The notes under the pieces: generated by a model | Databases searched by the model: none | What the model saw: the letters and a program-made list of their open reading frames with translations, nothing else | What the model was told of the DNA's origin: nothing | Assembly (NCBI RefSeq): GCF_006715395.1 | Contig: NZ_VFNC01000003.1 | Coordinates: 806,001 to 870,000, forward strand | Length of the DNA: 64,000 nt | From: Streptomyces sp. SLBN-31 | GTDB taxonomy: Bacteria; Actinomycetota; Actinomycetes; Streptomycetales; Streptomycetaceae | Reading direction: 5' to 3' | Shown: positions 51,732 through 60,315 of the stretch, piece by piece | Layout of the letters: each line of letters opens with the position of its first letter | Numbering within the stretch: position 1 is the first letter of the stretch | Position numbers and translations under genes: made by a program

Positions 51732-53291
51732 ATGGCCACCCCCCTCAGCGCCTTCCTGCCGATCCAGCGCGCGTGCGTCGCGGCCCTGTTGGCCGCCGTC
51801 GCCGCCACCCTCCTGCCCGCCGCCGCCCCACCGGCCGCGGCCGCGGCCGACCCCCTCGTCCGCTACCACCGCCAGCACCTCACCTGGAAGAGCTGCCTGC
51901 GCGGCCCCGACGACGCGACGGGCAAGGAGCTGGAACAGGCGGGTGCACGGTGTGCCGATGTGACGGTTCCGCTGGACTACGGCAGGCCCCACGGCCGTAC
52001 GGTCACCGTCGCGATCTCCCGGATCCGCGCCACCGACGGCGCCCACCGCGTCGGCGCGCTGCTGCTCAACGGCGGCGGCCCCGGCGGGCAGACGATCGGC
52101 GACCCGCCCTGGGTGCGGCAGGCGATGAAGGACGTCGGCGCCCGGTACGACATCGTGGGCGTGGATCCGCGGTTCGTCGGCCGCAGCACTCCGCTGGACT
52201 GCCACTGGCCGACCGGATCGGCGTTCCGCTCGGCGGGCGTGGACCGGGCCGGCTTCGAGCGCGCGGCCGCGTTCTCGGCGGAACTGGCCCGGCGCTGCCG
52301 GAGTTGGGCCGGAGACCTGCTGCCGCACGCCACCACCCGGAACACCGCCCGCGACATGGACGTCGTACGGGCCGTGCTCGGCGAGCGGCGGATCTCCTAC
52401 CTGGGCTACTCCTACGGCACCTACCTCGGCCAGGTGTACACCTCGATGTTCCCCGGGCGCACCGACCGGGTCGTGCTGGACGGGGTGATCTCCCCGGACC
52501 GGTACGGTCCCCGGCTGCTGCGCGGCGTGGAGGCGGCCAACCGGCACGCGCTGGAGGGCTGGGCGTCCTGGGCGGCCGCCCGCGACGCCACGTACGGGCT
52601 GGGCCGCACCCGGGGCCGGGTGCTGGCCGCCGTGGACCGCGTACAGGCGTCCGCCGCCCGCACCCCGCTGCGGATCGGTGCCCACCGGCTCGACGAGCAC
52701 GTGGTGCCCGTCCTCGTCCTCAACGGCCTCTCGCAGGACAACGCCTCCGCGTACGCCGACCTCGCCCGGGGCGTACGGGACCTGCTGCGCGCGGCGGACG
52801 GCCGGCGGGTCGCCACCCCGTCCCCGTGGCTGGCCGACGCGCTCGCGTTCGAGCTGACCGGGGCCGAGTCGGCGTACGGCAGTGTCCAGACGTCGATCCT
52901 GTGCGGCGACGTGCCAGCCCCGCGCGACCCGGAGGTCTACTGGCGCGACGTGCAACGCGCCCGCACCCGGGACCCGTTGTTCGGTCCCGTCGCCAACGGC
53001 ATCAACCCCTGCGCCTATTGGGATGCGCCCCGCGAGAAGCCCACGACGATCCGGCCCGACCTGCCCGCCCTGCTGGTCAACGCCACCGGGGACCCGCGCA
53101 CCACCTACGCGGGCGCCGAGGCGGTGCGCCGCATGTGGCCCTCCTCGCGCCTGGTCACCCTGCGCGGCGCCGACCAGCACGCGGTGTTCGGGGTCTACGG
53201 CAGCGCCTGTGCCGACGCGGCGGTCGACCGCTACCTCGCCACCGGCCGGCTGCCGGAGCGGGATGTCACCTGTCAGGCACCGCCGAGGTAG
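51732..53291 (+). CDS. Secreted alpha/beta-hydrolase, tripeptidyl aminopeptidase (TAP) type
   Basis: A 519-aa secreted serine hydrolase. Signal about 1-39 (LLAAVAATLLPAAAPPAAAAA). The GYSYGT nucleophile elbow has Ser227. The oxyanion region VGALLLNGGGPGGQ and acid/His segment (LVNATGDPRTTYAGAEAV; GADQHAVFG) complete the triad. The C-terminal TAP-like domain follows. These SlpD/TAP-like enzymes release di- or tripeptides from extracellular substrates. GTGAGG precedes the ATG at 51732. Stands alone. Confidence 0.88.
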   Translation: MATPLSAFLPIQRACVAALLAAVAATLLPAAAPPAAAAADPLVRYHRQHLTWKSCLRGPDDATGKELEQAGARCADVTVPLDYGRPHGRTVTVAISRIRATDGAHRVGALLLNGGGPGGQTIGDPPWVRQAMKDVGARYDIVGVDPRFVGRSTPLDCHWPTGSAFRSAGVDRAGFERAAAFSAELARRCRSWAGDLLPHATTRNTARDMDVVRAVLGERRISYLGYSYGTYLGQVYTSMFPGRTDRVVLDGVISPDRYGPRLLRGVEAANRHALEGWASWAAARDATYGLGRTRGRVLAAVDRVQASAARTPLRIGAHRLDEHVVPVLVLNGLSQDNASAYADLARGVRDLLRAADGRRVATPSPWLADALAFELTGAESAYGSVQTSILCGDVPAPRDPEVYWRDVQRARTRDPLFGPVANGINPCAYWDAPREKPTTIRPDLPALLVNATGDPRTTYAGAEAVRRMWPSSRLVTLRGADQHAVFGVYGSACADAAVDRYLATGRLPERDVTCQAPPR

Positions 53292-53464
53292 GGTCGGCCA
53301 CTCCTCCGCCACAACCACCCGAATTACCGGCCGGTTGGGGAGATTCCGTAGAGCTGTCGAAAAGACAACCGGATGTCTTGACGTGACTCGCGGGCACCGT
53401 TTGGCTACTCAGCTACCCGATGGCCCTTTTGCACTTCGCCCGCTCGCCCGGAAGGCACCCGTAA

Positions 53465-54601
53465 GTGAACGCTCCAACCCCCAGCAGATCCACCGCGGCT
53501 CGTCTCGCCCTGCCGCTCGTCGCCGTCACCTCGGCCCTCTCGCTCACCGCGTGCGGTGCGATCGACGCCGTGGGTGGCGGTGACGGCTCCGCCGCTCCGA
53601 ACCGGCGCAAGGACATCAAGGTCGGACTGCTGCTGCCGGACAAGGAGACCGCACGGTTCGAGAAGTTCGACTACCCCCTGTTCAAGCAGCGCGTCGACTC
53701 CCTCACCAGCGGCAAGGGCGAGGTCGTCTACGAGAACGCCGAGGCGAGCGCGGCCAAGCAGAGCAGGCAGTTCGCGGACCTGGTCGACCGGAAGGTAGAC
53801 GTGATCGTGGTGGACGCGGTCGACTCCAAGTCCATCGCCACGGGCGTGCGGAAGGCCAAGGACGCCGGTATCCCGGTGATCGCCTACGACCGGCTCGCGC
53901 AGGGGCCGATCGACGCCTACATCTCGCACGACAACGAGCTCGTCGGCGAGGTGCAGGGGCGGTCGATCATCGAGGCGCTGGGCGCCAAGGCCGGCACGGG
54001 CAAGATCGTGATGATCAACGGTTCGCCCGCGGACCCCAACACGGCCCTGTTCAAGGCCGGGGCGCTCAGCGAGCTGAAGGGGCGGGTGGTCATAGCCAAG
54101 TCCTACGACGTCGACGAATGGCTGCCCGCCACGGCCAAGGCCGACATGCGCAAGGCCGTCCAGTCCGTCGGACTGAGCAACATCGCCGCCGTCTACTCGG
54201 CCAACGACGGCATGGCGGGGGCCGCCATCGACGCCCTGAAGGAGGCGGGGGCCACCAAGCTGCCGCCGGTCACCGGGCAGGACGCCAACCTGGACGCGGT
54301 GCAGCGGATCGTCGCCGGCGAGCAGAGCATGACCGTCTACAAGTCCTTCCTGCTGGAGGCGACGAACGCCGCGGAGATGGCGGTGGCCAAGGTGCAGGAC
54401 CGCAGCATCGCCTTCGACGCGCTGACCCAGGACTCGGTCGACAGTCCGACGAAGAAGGACATCCCGGCGATGCTCGTGCCGGTGGTCGCCCTCACCAGGG
54501 ACAACATCAAGGACACGGTGATCAAGGACGGCGTCTACACCGTGAAGGACATCTGCACGTCCAAGTACGCGGCGGACTGTGCGGCCATCGGGCTGAAGTA
54601 G
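53465..54601 (+). CDS. Sugar ABC transporter substrate-binding lipoprotein (xylose-type)
   Basis: A 378-aa lipoprotein. Lipobox LSLTAC with Cys30. Periplasmic-binding-protein-like I fold (XylF/RbsB type): KVGLLLPDKETARFEKFDYPLFKQRV; QSRQFADLVDRKVDVIVVDAVDSKSIATGV; AGIPVIAYDRLAQGPIDAYISHDNELVGEVQG; GKIVMINGSPADPNTALFKAGALSEL. Sugar specificity is typically xylose or ribose for this branch but is not set. No ABC permease or ATPase is adjacent, which is unusual. GTG at 53465. Confidence 0.88.
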   Translation: MNAPTPSRSTAARLALPLVAVTSALSLTACGAIDAVGGGDGSAAPNRRKDIKVGLLLPDKETARFEKFDYPLFKQRVDSLTSGKGEVVYENAEASAAKQSRQFADLVDRKVDVIVVDAVDSKSIATGVRKAKDAGIPVIAYDRLAQGPIDAYISHDNELVGEVQGRSIIEALGAKAGTGKIVMINGSPADPNTALFKAGALSELKGRVVIAKSYDVDEWLPATAKADMRKAVQSVGLSNIAAVYSANDGMAGAAIDALKEAGATKLPPVTGQDANLDAVQRIVAGEQSMTVYKSFLLEATNAAEMAVAKVQDRSIAFDALTQDSVDSPTKKDIPAMLVPVVALTRDNIKDTVIKDGVYTVKDICTSKYAADCAAIGLK

Positions 54602-54628
54602 GGCCTGCTCCCGGGTGCGGAGCAGGCC
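54602..54628 (+). terminator. Hairpin after the sugar-binding lipoprotein gene
   Basis: GGCCTGCTCC pairs with GGAGCAGGCC (10 bp, loop 7) directly after the stop. It lies before the convergent methyltransferase gene. Confidence 0.65.
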
Positions 54629-54654
54629 GTCCGAGGCCGCGGTCGGGCCGTCCC

Positions 54655-55497
54655 TCAGCCGTCCTTGCGGGCCACCCCGCCGTAGATGCCGATCGGCGGG
54701 GCGCCGGCCTCCGGTGGCTCCTGCGGGCGCCAGTCGGGGACCAGCACCAGGCCGGGGTCGACCAGGGTGAGGCCGTCGAAGAAGTCCAGGACCCGGGCGT
54801 GGCTGCGCGGGTTCATGGTGGCGGTGGCGTTGTTGTAGACCTTCACCGCGTCCGCGCGGCCGTCCTCGTGGATGTCGACGGTCGCGTGGGACAGCACGAG
54901 GTGGGAGCCGGCCGGCAGGGCGTCGAGGAGGGTGGCGACGACGGCGTCCGGGTCGTCGTCCTCGGTCAGGAAGTGCATGACGGCCAGCAGCAGCAGCGCC
55001 ACCGGCCGGTCGAAGTCGAGGACCCTGCGCACGTCCGGGTGGCCGAGGACGGCGCGGGGGTCGCGCAGATCGGCCAGCACGACGGAGGTGTCGGTGTCGT
55101 CGTCGTCCAGCAGCGTGCGTGAATGGGCGCTGACGATCGGGTCGTTGTCGACGTAGGCCACCCGCGTGCCCGGGGCGACGGCGCGCGCGATCTGGTGCAC
55201 GTTCGGCTCGGTCGGCAGGCCGGTGCCGATGTCGAGGATCTGCCGGACGCCGCCCTCGGCGACGACGTACCGGACGGCGCGCTCCATGAACCGCCGGTTC
55301 GCCCGGACGGCCGCCCGCACCTCGGGGGCCGCCTGGATGAACCGCTCGGCCGCCTCCTGGTCGACCTCGTAGTTGTCCTTGCCGCCGAGGAAGTAGTCGT
55401 ACATCCGGGCCGGGTGGGGTCTGCTCGTGTCGATCACGAACGGCTGGGTGCCGCCGGCGCCGTCACCGCCGTACGGAGAGCTCATCTTCGCTGACAC
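54655..55497 (-). CDS. SAM-dependent methyltransferase, DUF574 family
   Basis: A 280-aa protein. DUF574 is a large actinobacterial family of S-adenosylmethionine methyltransferase-like proteins of unknown substrate. Visible: N-terminal HPARMYDYFLGGKDNYEVDQEAAERF, GGVRQILDIGTGLPTEPNVHQ (SAM motif I), RVAYVDNDPIVSAHSR, and the conserved VMHFLTEDDDP and LSHATVDI segments. GTG at 55497 or ATG at 55485 is possible. It begins six bases after the stop of the zinc-ribbon gene and may be cotranscribed with it. Confidence 0.85.
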   Translation of the reverse strand: MSAKMSSPYGGDGAGGTQPFVIDTSRPHPARMYDYFLGGKDNYEVDQEAAERFIQAAPEVRAAVRANRRFMERAVRYVVAEGGVRQILDIGTGLPTEPNVHQIARAVAPGTRVAYVDNDPIVSAHSRTLLDDDDTDTSVVLADLRDPRAVLGHPDVRRVLDFDRPVALLLLAVMHFLTEDDDPDAVVATLLDALPAGSHLVLSHATVDIHEDGRADAVKVYNNATATMNPRSHARVLDFFDGLTLVDPGLVLVPDWRPQEPPEAGAPPIGIYGGVARKDG

Positions 55498-55503
55498 CGT
55501 CCT

Positions 55504-55800
55504 TCACTGCTGGTAGGGGTTCGGCTGCTGCTGCGGCTGCCCGTACGCCGGCCCGCCCTGCCCGGCGGCGGCCTGCGCCTGCAGCTGGTCCGCCTGCTCC
55601 TTGGTCACCCGCTGCTCGGCGCCGCAGAAGGTGCACTGGGTCGCGTACTTGGTCGAGATCGGGAACAGCGGGACGAAGAACAGCGTGAACTTCGTGACGC
55701 GCCTGCGCAGCGTGTGAGCGGAGGGGTTGCCGCACTGGCCGCATATGAGGGTGAGGATGGCGAGCTGGTAGAGGTACCCCTTGGTGCCAAAAATGATCAT
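55504..55800 (-). CDS. Small zinc-ribbon membrane protein
   Basis: A 98-aa protein beginning MIIFGTKGYLYQLAILTLICGQCGNPSAHTLRRRVTKFTLFFVPLFPISTKYATQCTFCGAEQRVTKEQ. Two CxxC pairs (CGQC, CTFC) form a zinc ribbon around one hydrophobic span. A Gln/Pro-rich tail ends it (YGQPQQQPNPYQQ). This looks like the zinc-ribbon_15-type proteins of Streptomyces. Start at ATG 55800 with GGAAGG about nine bases before; the ATG at 55809 lies on the ribosome site. Precedes the DUF574 gene. Confidence 0.75.
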   Translation of the reverse strand: MIIFGTKGYLYQLAILTLICGQCGNPSAHTLRRRVTKFTLFFVPLFPISTKYATQCTFCGAEQRVTKEQADQLQAQAAAGQGGPAYGQPQQQPNPYQQ

Positions 55801-55960
55801 GGGGAGCATCCTTCCGGAACGAAGCCTGTCGGCACAGGCTACGGCCGCTCCGGACCGTTCCGGGCTGCCTCGATCGCGTCACCGCCTTGACCGGTGACGC
55901 AGCTCGTGCGACAGTCGGTCGTCCAGCAAGTCGGCGACACGGCCGTCCGGAGGGGTTCGC

Positions 55961-57037
55961 ATGATCGACAGGCGTGGTTTCGGCAGGGTCCTGGGGCTCA
56001 CGACCGGCGCGGCCACCGTCTCGCTGACCGGGCTGCCGGGCGCACAGCCCGCGGCCGCGGCCCCGCGCGAAACGGCTCCGCGCGACCCGGCCGCGGGCGT
56101 CCACACCGGCTTCCCGCGGCTGAAGCGGATCAGGGCGGGCCTGCTGGACGTCGGCTACGCCGAGCTGGGCCCGGCCCACGGCCCCGCGGTCGTCTGCCTG
56201 CACGGATGGCCGTACGACATCCACAGTTACGTCGACGTCGCCCCGCTCCTGGCCGAGCAGGGCTACCGCGTGATCGTCCCCCATCTCCGCGGCCACGGCA
56301 CCACCCGCTTCCTGTCCGCACGGACCTTCCGCAACGCCCAGCAGTCGGCGATCGCCCTCGACGCCATCGCCCTGATGGACGCGCTGAAGATCGAGCGGGC
56401 CGTGCTGGCCGGCTTCGACTGGGGCTCGCGCACCGCCGACATCGTCGCCGCCCTGTGGCCCGAGCGCTGCACGGCCCTGGTGTCGGTGAGCGGGTACCTC
56501 GTCACGGACCGCGAGGCCCAGCAGTCGCCGATCGCGCCGCGGGCCGAACACAACTGGTGGTACCAGTACTACTTCGCCACCGAGCGGGGCCGCAGGGCCA
56601 TGGAGGATCCGGACCTGCGCCACGACCTGACCCGGTTCGTCTGGGACACCGTCTCCCCCACCTGGGACTTCGACGACGCCACCTTCGAGCGCACCGCGGC
56701 GGCCTTCGACAACCCCGACTACGCGGCCGTCGTCGTCCACAACTACCGCTGGCGCCTCGGTCTCGCCGACGGCGAGCGCCGCTACGACGCACTCGAGCAG
56801 CGCCTCGCCGGGCGGCCGGCGATCGGCGTGCCCACCATCACCCTCGACCCCGAACGCGACCCCTTCACCGCTCCGGGCGGGGGCTCCGCCTACCGGGACA
56901 GGTTCACGGGCGCCTACGAGCACCGGACCCTGAGCGGCGTCGGCCACAACGTCCCGCAGGAGGCGCCCACCGCCTTCGCCCGGGCGGTCACCGACGCCGA
57001 CCGCCTCGGACAAGGTCGGTTGACGGTGAACCAGTAG
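55961..57037 (+). CDS. Tat-exported epoxide-hydrolase/dehalogenase-like alpha/beta hydrolase
   Basis: A 358-aa protein. Twin-arginine signal near the N-terminus (DRRGFGRVLGLTTGAATVSLTG), cleaved near AAAA. Fold: HGWP at 81-84, nucleophile Asp153 in the GFDWGS elbow (Asp as nucleophile, as in epoxide hydrolases and haloalkane dehalogenases), cap domain with conserved Tyr-rich WWYQYYFATERG, and GVGHNVPQEAP (catalytic His). The substrate is unknown. Stands before a strong terminator. ATG at 55961. Confidence 0.85.
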   Translation: MIDRRGFGRVLGLTTGAATVSLTGLPGAQPAAAAPRETAPRDPAAGVHTGFPRLKRIRAGLLDVGYAELGPAHGPAVVCLHGWPYDIHSYVDVAPLLAEQGYRVIVPHLRGHGTTRFLSARTFRNAQQSAIALDAIALMDALKIERAVLAGFDWGSRTADIVAALWPERCTALVSVSGYLVTDREAQQSPIAPRAEHNWWYQYYFATERGRRAMEDPDLRHDLTRFVWDTVSPTWDFDDATFERTAAAFDNPDYAAVVVHNYRWRLGLADGERRYDALEQRLAGRPAIGVPTITLDPERDPFTAPGGGSAYRDRFTGAYEHRTLSGVGHNVPQEAPTAFARAVTDADRLGQGRLTVNQ

Positions 57038-57043
57038 CCACGG

Positions 57044-57073
57044 GAACGGCCCGGGTGGAGGCCCGGGCCGTTC
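57044..57073. terminator. Rho-independent terminator after the hydrolase gene
   Basis: GAACGGCCCGGG pairs with CCCGGGCCGTTC (12 bp, loop 6). It lies between convergent genes. Confidence 0.8.
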
Positions 57074-57090
57074 GTGTGTCGTGGTCGGCG

Positions 57091-58443
57091 TCAGCCGTGG
57101 CGGCTTGCCTTGGCGAGGGCCGGGACGAACTTCAGGGCGTCCACGGTGCCGACGCCGGTGGCGAGGTCGTAGCCGTTGACGGCCTTGTAGCCGGTCACGC
57201 CCTCGTAGCTGTTGTTCGTGCCGTCGTTGACGTCGACGATGCCGTTGGCCTTGGCGTGGTGGGCGTACAGGCCGTACAGCGCCTGCTGGATGTTGCCCAC
57301 CCGGTGGCCGGCCGCCTGGTCGGCGAGCGCGACGATGCCCGCGAAGAGCGGGGTCGCCTCGCTGGTGCCGCCGCTGACGTCCCAGCCCACGGCGGTCGGG
57401 TCGTAGCTGGAGTAGATCCAGGCACCGCCGTTGACCGCGGCGGACATCGAGACGTCCGGAGTGCCGCGACGGGTGCCGACCTTGCTCTTCACGCCGTTCT
57501 GGAAGGACGGGCGGGTGAAGACGTGGGACTGGCCGCCGCCGCCGGAGCCGTAGTCGTTGTAGACGCTGTCCGGCTTCAGGCGCTCGCCCTTGTCGTTCAG
57601 GTGCAGCTGCGTGCCGCCGACGGAGGTCACCAACGGGTCGGAGGACGGCCAGGAGTTGACGCGCTTGTCGTAGTACGTCGTGCCGTCCAGCTTCAGGTCC
57701 GTCGCGCCGCCGTCACCGGAGGCCGCCAGCACGGTGACGTGCTTGCGGTTCGCGTCCTGGAACGCGTACCGCAGCTTCTTGATGCTGGAGAAGTCGCCCT
57801 TGTCGAAGCCGGGGAAGGTGTTCTCCGTGGCGCCGAAGCTCTGGCTGATGACGTCGCCGACCCCGTGGTCGATCATGTACTTCTCGGCGTCCATCATCTC
57901 CGGCAGACCGGTGGTGCCCTCGGTCTCGGACACGGCCGTCTCGACGACCACGATCTTGGCGGCGGGCGCCACCGCGTGCGCCATCTCGACGTCCAGGGTG
58001 GTCTCGCCGGCCCAGCCCGTCATGTCGGAGTTCTTGGGGTCGAAGGCGGGCACGTGGCCCCACTTGACCACCTTCACCTTGGTGCTCGGCAGCCCGAACT
58101 GCTTGCTGTAGACGTCCAGGTCGTGCTGGACGGTCGGCGAGCCGTAGGAGTCGACGATGACGATCGTGCGGCCCTTGCCCGTGACGCCCTTCCGGTACAG
58201 GGCGTTGAGGTCGTACGCGGTGCGGTACTGCAGCGGGGTGTAGCAGTTGATGTGCCACTTGGTCTGGCACTGCTCGCTGGTCAGCGGGCTGCTCACGCCA
58301 TGGACCAGGGTGTGTCCGGCGACGGCCGGTACCGCCAGGGTGTGCGGTACGGCGGTGGGTGCGGCGGTCCCCGGAGCGGTGACCGCGAGGGCGGCGACGG
58401 CCGTGGCCGCGGCGACGCCCAGCCCGGTGCGGGCTATGTGCAT
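57091..58443 (-). CDS. Secreted sedolisin (S53) peptidase
   Basis: A 450-aa secreted serine-carboxyl peptidase. Signal 1-28 or so. Catalytic residues: Glu147 and Asp151 (GETTLDVEMAHA), oxyanion Asp244 (ASGDGG), and nucleophile Ser361 in SGGTSEATP. C-terminal calcium-site residues appear in TGVGTVDALKF. Unlike classical S53 enzymes, there is no ~180-residue propeptide; catalytic-domain sequence begins around residue 65. ATG at 58443 has AGGGGG before it. The region to 58614 upstream has no recognisable gene. Confidence 0.9.
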   Translation of the reverse strand: MHIARTGLGVAAATAVAALAVTAPGTAAPTAVPHTLAVPAVAGHTLVHGVSSPLTSEQCQTKWHINCYTPLQYRTAYDLNALYRKGVTGKGRTIVIVDSYGSPTVQHDLDVYSKQFGLPSTKVKVVKWGHVPAFDPKNSDMTGWAGETTLDVEMAHAVAPAAKIVVVETAVSETEGTTGLPEMMDAEKYMIDHGVGDVISQSFGATENTFPGFDKGDFSSIKKLRYAFQDANRKHVTVLAASGDGGATDLKLDGTTYYDKRVNSWPSSDPLVTSVGGTQLHLNDKGERLKPDSVYNDYGSGGGGQSHVFTRPSFQNGVKSKVGTRRGTPDVSMSAAVNGGAWIYSSYDPTAVGWDVSGGTSEATPLFAGIVALADQAAGHRVGNIQQALYGLYAHHAKANGIVDVNDGTNNSYEGVTGYKAVNGYDLATGVGTVDALKFVPALAKASRHG

Positions 58444-58613
58444 GAATCCCCCTGCGATTCGAGGTCTCACGAAAAGTGATCGCGGTCATATGAGGTGATC
58501 GCGAATGGTCTTCGCGCATCCCATCGAATGGGTCATGCACAGTTCAAGGCCGTTGAACGGACGATGCCGAACCCTTTACCGGGCGATGGCCGGAGAGGAC
58601 ACAGATGTGCCGT

Positions 58614-58826
58614 TCACCTGCCGTCCCGGTCCGCGTGCAGGGCCAGGACGGGGCACGCGGCGACGGCACGGCGGGCGTGGGCGTGCAGACGGGAAGGAAT
58701 CTCCGTCGCCTTGAGGACGGGGTAGCCCCACTCGTCCAGATCGACGAGTTCCGGCAGGAGTTCGGCACACAGGCCCTGGCCGGTGCAGGCGGCGCGGTCG
58801 ACGCGCAGGGTGCGGGTGCGGGTCAT
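58614..58826 (-). CDS. Small ferredoxin (3-Cys, [3Fe-4S]-type)
   Basis: A 70-aa protein. Only three Cys align as ligands: C14 and C20 (RAACTGQGLC) and C59 (AVAACPVLAL). This is the pattern of P450-type [3Fe-4S] ferredoxins (CxxxxxC...C). The C-terminus is DRDGR. Start ATG overlaps the NuoF-like stop (TGA) by four bases, so it is made with it and is the last gene of the redox operon. It would be the electron acceptor or donor for the flavoprotein. Confidence 0.85.
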   Translation of the reverse strand: MTRTRTLRVDRAACTGQGLCAELLPELVDLDEWGYPVLKATEIPSRLHAHARRAVAACPVLALHADRDGR

Positions 58827-60139
58827 CGCCAGGTCTCCGGGGGTGTGGCCGCGGGGACGGGCAGCCGGGGCGGGCGGCGGGCGGCGGGGCAGGTGCCGTG
58901 GGTGAGGTGGTGGTCGACGTCGTCCACGAAGCACTCCAGGGCGGAGGCGGCCAGACGGGCCGCGCCGTCGGGGTGGCGGCAGGCCCCGCGGTCCGGCAGC
59001 AGACCGGTGCGCCGGCGCAGCCGCGACAGCAGGAACGCGTCGGCCCGCCCGGCGGCCAGGGCGGCGAAGTCGTCGGCGACCGCGGGCAGTCCGAAGCGGC
59101 AGGGGCCGCACTGCCCGGCGCTGTGCGCGGCCAGGTAGGCGAGGATGCGGGCCGTCTCGGTGAGCCCGCAGGCGGAACGGGGCAGCGCGACGAGCACGCC
59201 CGCGCCGGGCGCGGCACCCAGCCGGCCCAGGTCGTACCGGGTGAGCGGTGTGCCCAGGTGCTCGGCCGGCAGCCAGGTGCCGGCGAAACCGCCCAACAGC
59301 ACCGCCCGCAGCGGCTCCACGCCTCCGCCGGCCCGGTCCAGGACCGTGGCGAGCGGCGTGCCGAGCGCGACCTCCAGGACACCCGGCGCGGCGACCGCGC
59401 CGGAGACGGTGACGAGCGTGGTGCCGGGCTCGTCCCGCGTGCCGGCCCGCCGGAACCAGCCGGGGCCGTAGCGGGCGACCAGCGCGAGGTGGGCGAGGGT
59501 CTCGGCGTTGTGGACGAGGGTCGGGCGGCGTCCGACGCCGCGTTCGTGACTGCGCGGCGGGGCGCCCAGCGGGCGGGCCTCTCCGCCGTTGAGCCAGCGC
59601 ACCAGCGACGTCGACTCACTGGAGACGTAGGCGTGCGGCAGGGCGTGCGGGCGCAGGTCGACCTCGTCGAGGCAGGCGGCCCGGCGCTCGTCGACGGCCC
59701 TGCGCAGCTGCCAGTACTGCGCCGAACCGCCGCGCGGCACGCACAGGTGCACGGTGTCGGCGCCGACCGCCTCGGCGGCCAGGACGGCACCGTCGAGGAC
59801 GAGGTGCGGGGCCACGGCGAGCAGGAACCGGTCCTTGTGGCTGGCCGGTTCGCTCTCCATGGCGTTGACGACGACCACGGGCCGCCCGCGTCCCTCCGCG
59901 ACCGCGCGCAGCTTCCCGGCCGTCGGGAACCCGGCGCCCCCACGCCCGGTGAGCCCGGCCGCCTCCAGAGCCCGGATCAGCGGCCTGGAACGGTGGTTGC
60001 CCCGAGCCGCGGCGACCGGCGGCGAACCGTGGCGCCGCAGGTGATCGGTCAGATCGGCCGAACGCCCGGTGGCATACCAACCGGACAGCAGCCGGGTCTC
60101 CGTCGCGTCCCAGGTGGCTTGGTGTGCGGGGGCGTTCAC
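58823..60139 (-). CDS. NuoF-like flavoprotein/iron-sulfur protein
   Basis: A 438-aa protein resembling the 51-kDa (NuoF/FdhB-beta-type) NADH dehydrogenase subunit. FMN/NADH motifs GLTGRGGAGFPTAGK at about 63-76 and VVVVNAMESEPASHKDRFLL; SLBB-like beta segment with TTLVTVSGAVAAPGVLEVALGTPL; C-terminal iron-sulfur region AHSAGQCGPCRFGLP. The canonical SCGxCxxC first Cys is Ala (341), leaving C344, C347 and C387, so the [4Fe-4S] site may be altered. No other Nuo subunits are adjacent. GTG at 60139 overlaps the vestigial ORF's stop by four bases. Confidence 0.8.
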   Translation of the reverse strand: MNAPAHQATWDATETRLLSGWYATGRSADLTDHLRRHGSPPVAAARGNHRSRPLIRALEAAGLTGRGGAGFPTAGKLRAVAEGRGRPVVVVNAMESEPASHKDRFLLAVAPHLVLDGAVLAAEAVGADTVHLCVPRGGSAQYWQLRRAVDERRAACLDEVDLRPHALPHAYVSSESTSLVRWLNGGEARPLGAPPRSHERGVGRRPTLVHNAETLAHLALVARYGPGWFRRAGTRDEPGTTLVTVSGAVAAPGVLEVALGTPLATVLDRAGGGVEPLRAVLLGGFAGTWLPAEHLGTPLTRYDLGRLGAAPGAGVLVALPRSACGLTETARILAYLAAHSAGQCGPCRFGLPAVADDFAALAAGRADAFLLSRLRRRTGLLPDRGACRHPDGAARLAASALECFVDDVDHHLTHGTCPAARRPPRLPVPAATPPETWR

Positions 60140-60315
60140 CGGTTGCCTCCGAGGTGCGGGGCTGTGGTGAGGGCGGCGGTCCGGGTCCGGCGGGGTTGTG
60201 GTGGTTCGGCGGTCCGGGTGGGCAGCGGCCGGGTTTCGGTCGCGTCCCAGGTGGCTTGGTGTGCGGGGGCGTTCACTGGCCACCTCCGAGGTGCAGGGCT
60301 GTGGTGAGGGCGGCG
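60094..60315. repeat. Direct duplication of ~85 bp (60094-60178 and 60231-60315)
   Basis: The two copies are offset by 137 bases with few mismatches (CGCGTCCCAGGTGGCTTGGT and TGCGGGGGCGTTCAC are exact in both). Each spans the end of one gene, the GTGA overlap, and the start of the NuoF-like coding sequence. Copy B yields a 46-aa vestigial frame. Confidence 0.85.
60136..60276 (-). CDS. Vestigial 46-aa ORF: duplicate of the NuoF-like 5' end
   Basis: The GTG at 60276 begins VNAPAHQATWDATETR, identical at amino-acid level to the first 16 residues of the NuoF-like protein. It then continues in a Pro/Arg/Thr-rich segment to a TGA at 60136-60138. Its start overlaps the stop of the ferric-reductase gene (GTGA), and its stop overlaps the NuoF-like GTG in the same way. 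It results from the ~85-bp duplication described separately. It may serve as a translational relay only. Confidence 0.6.
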   Translation of the reverse strand: MNAPAHQATWDATETRPLPTRTAEPPQPRRTRTAALTTAPHLGGNR

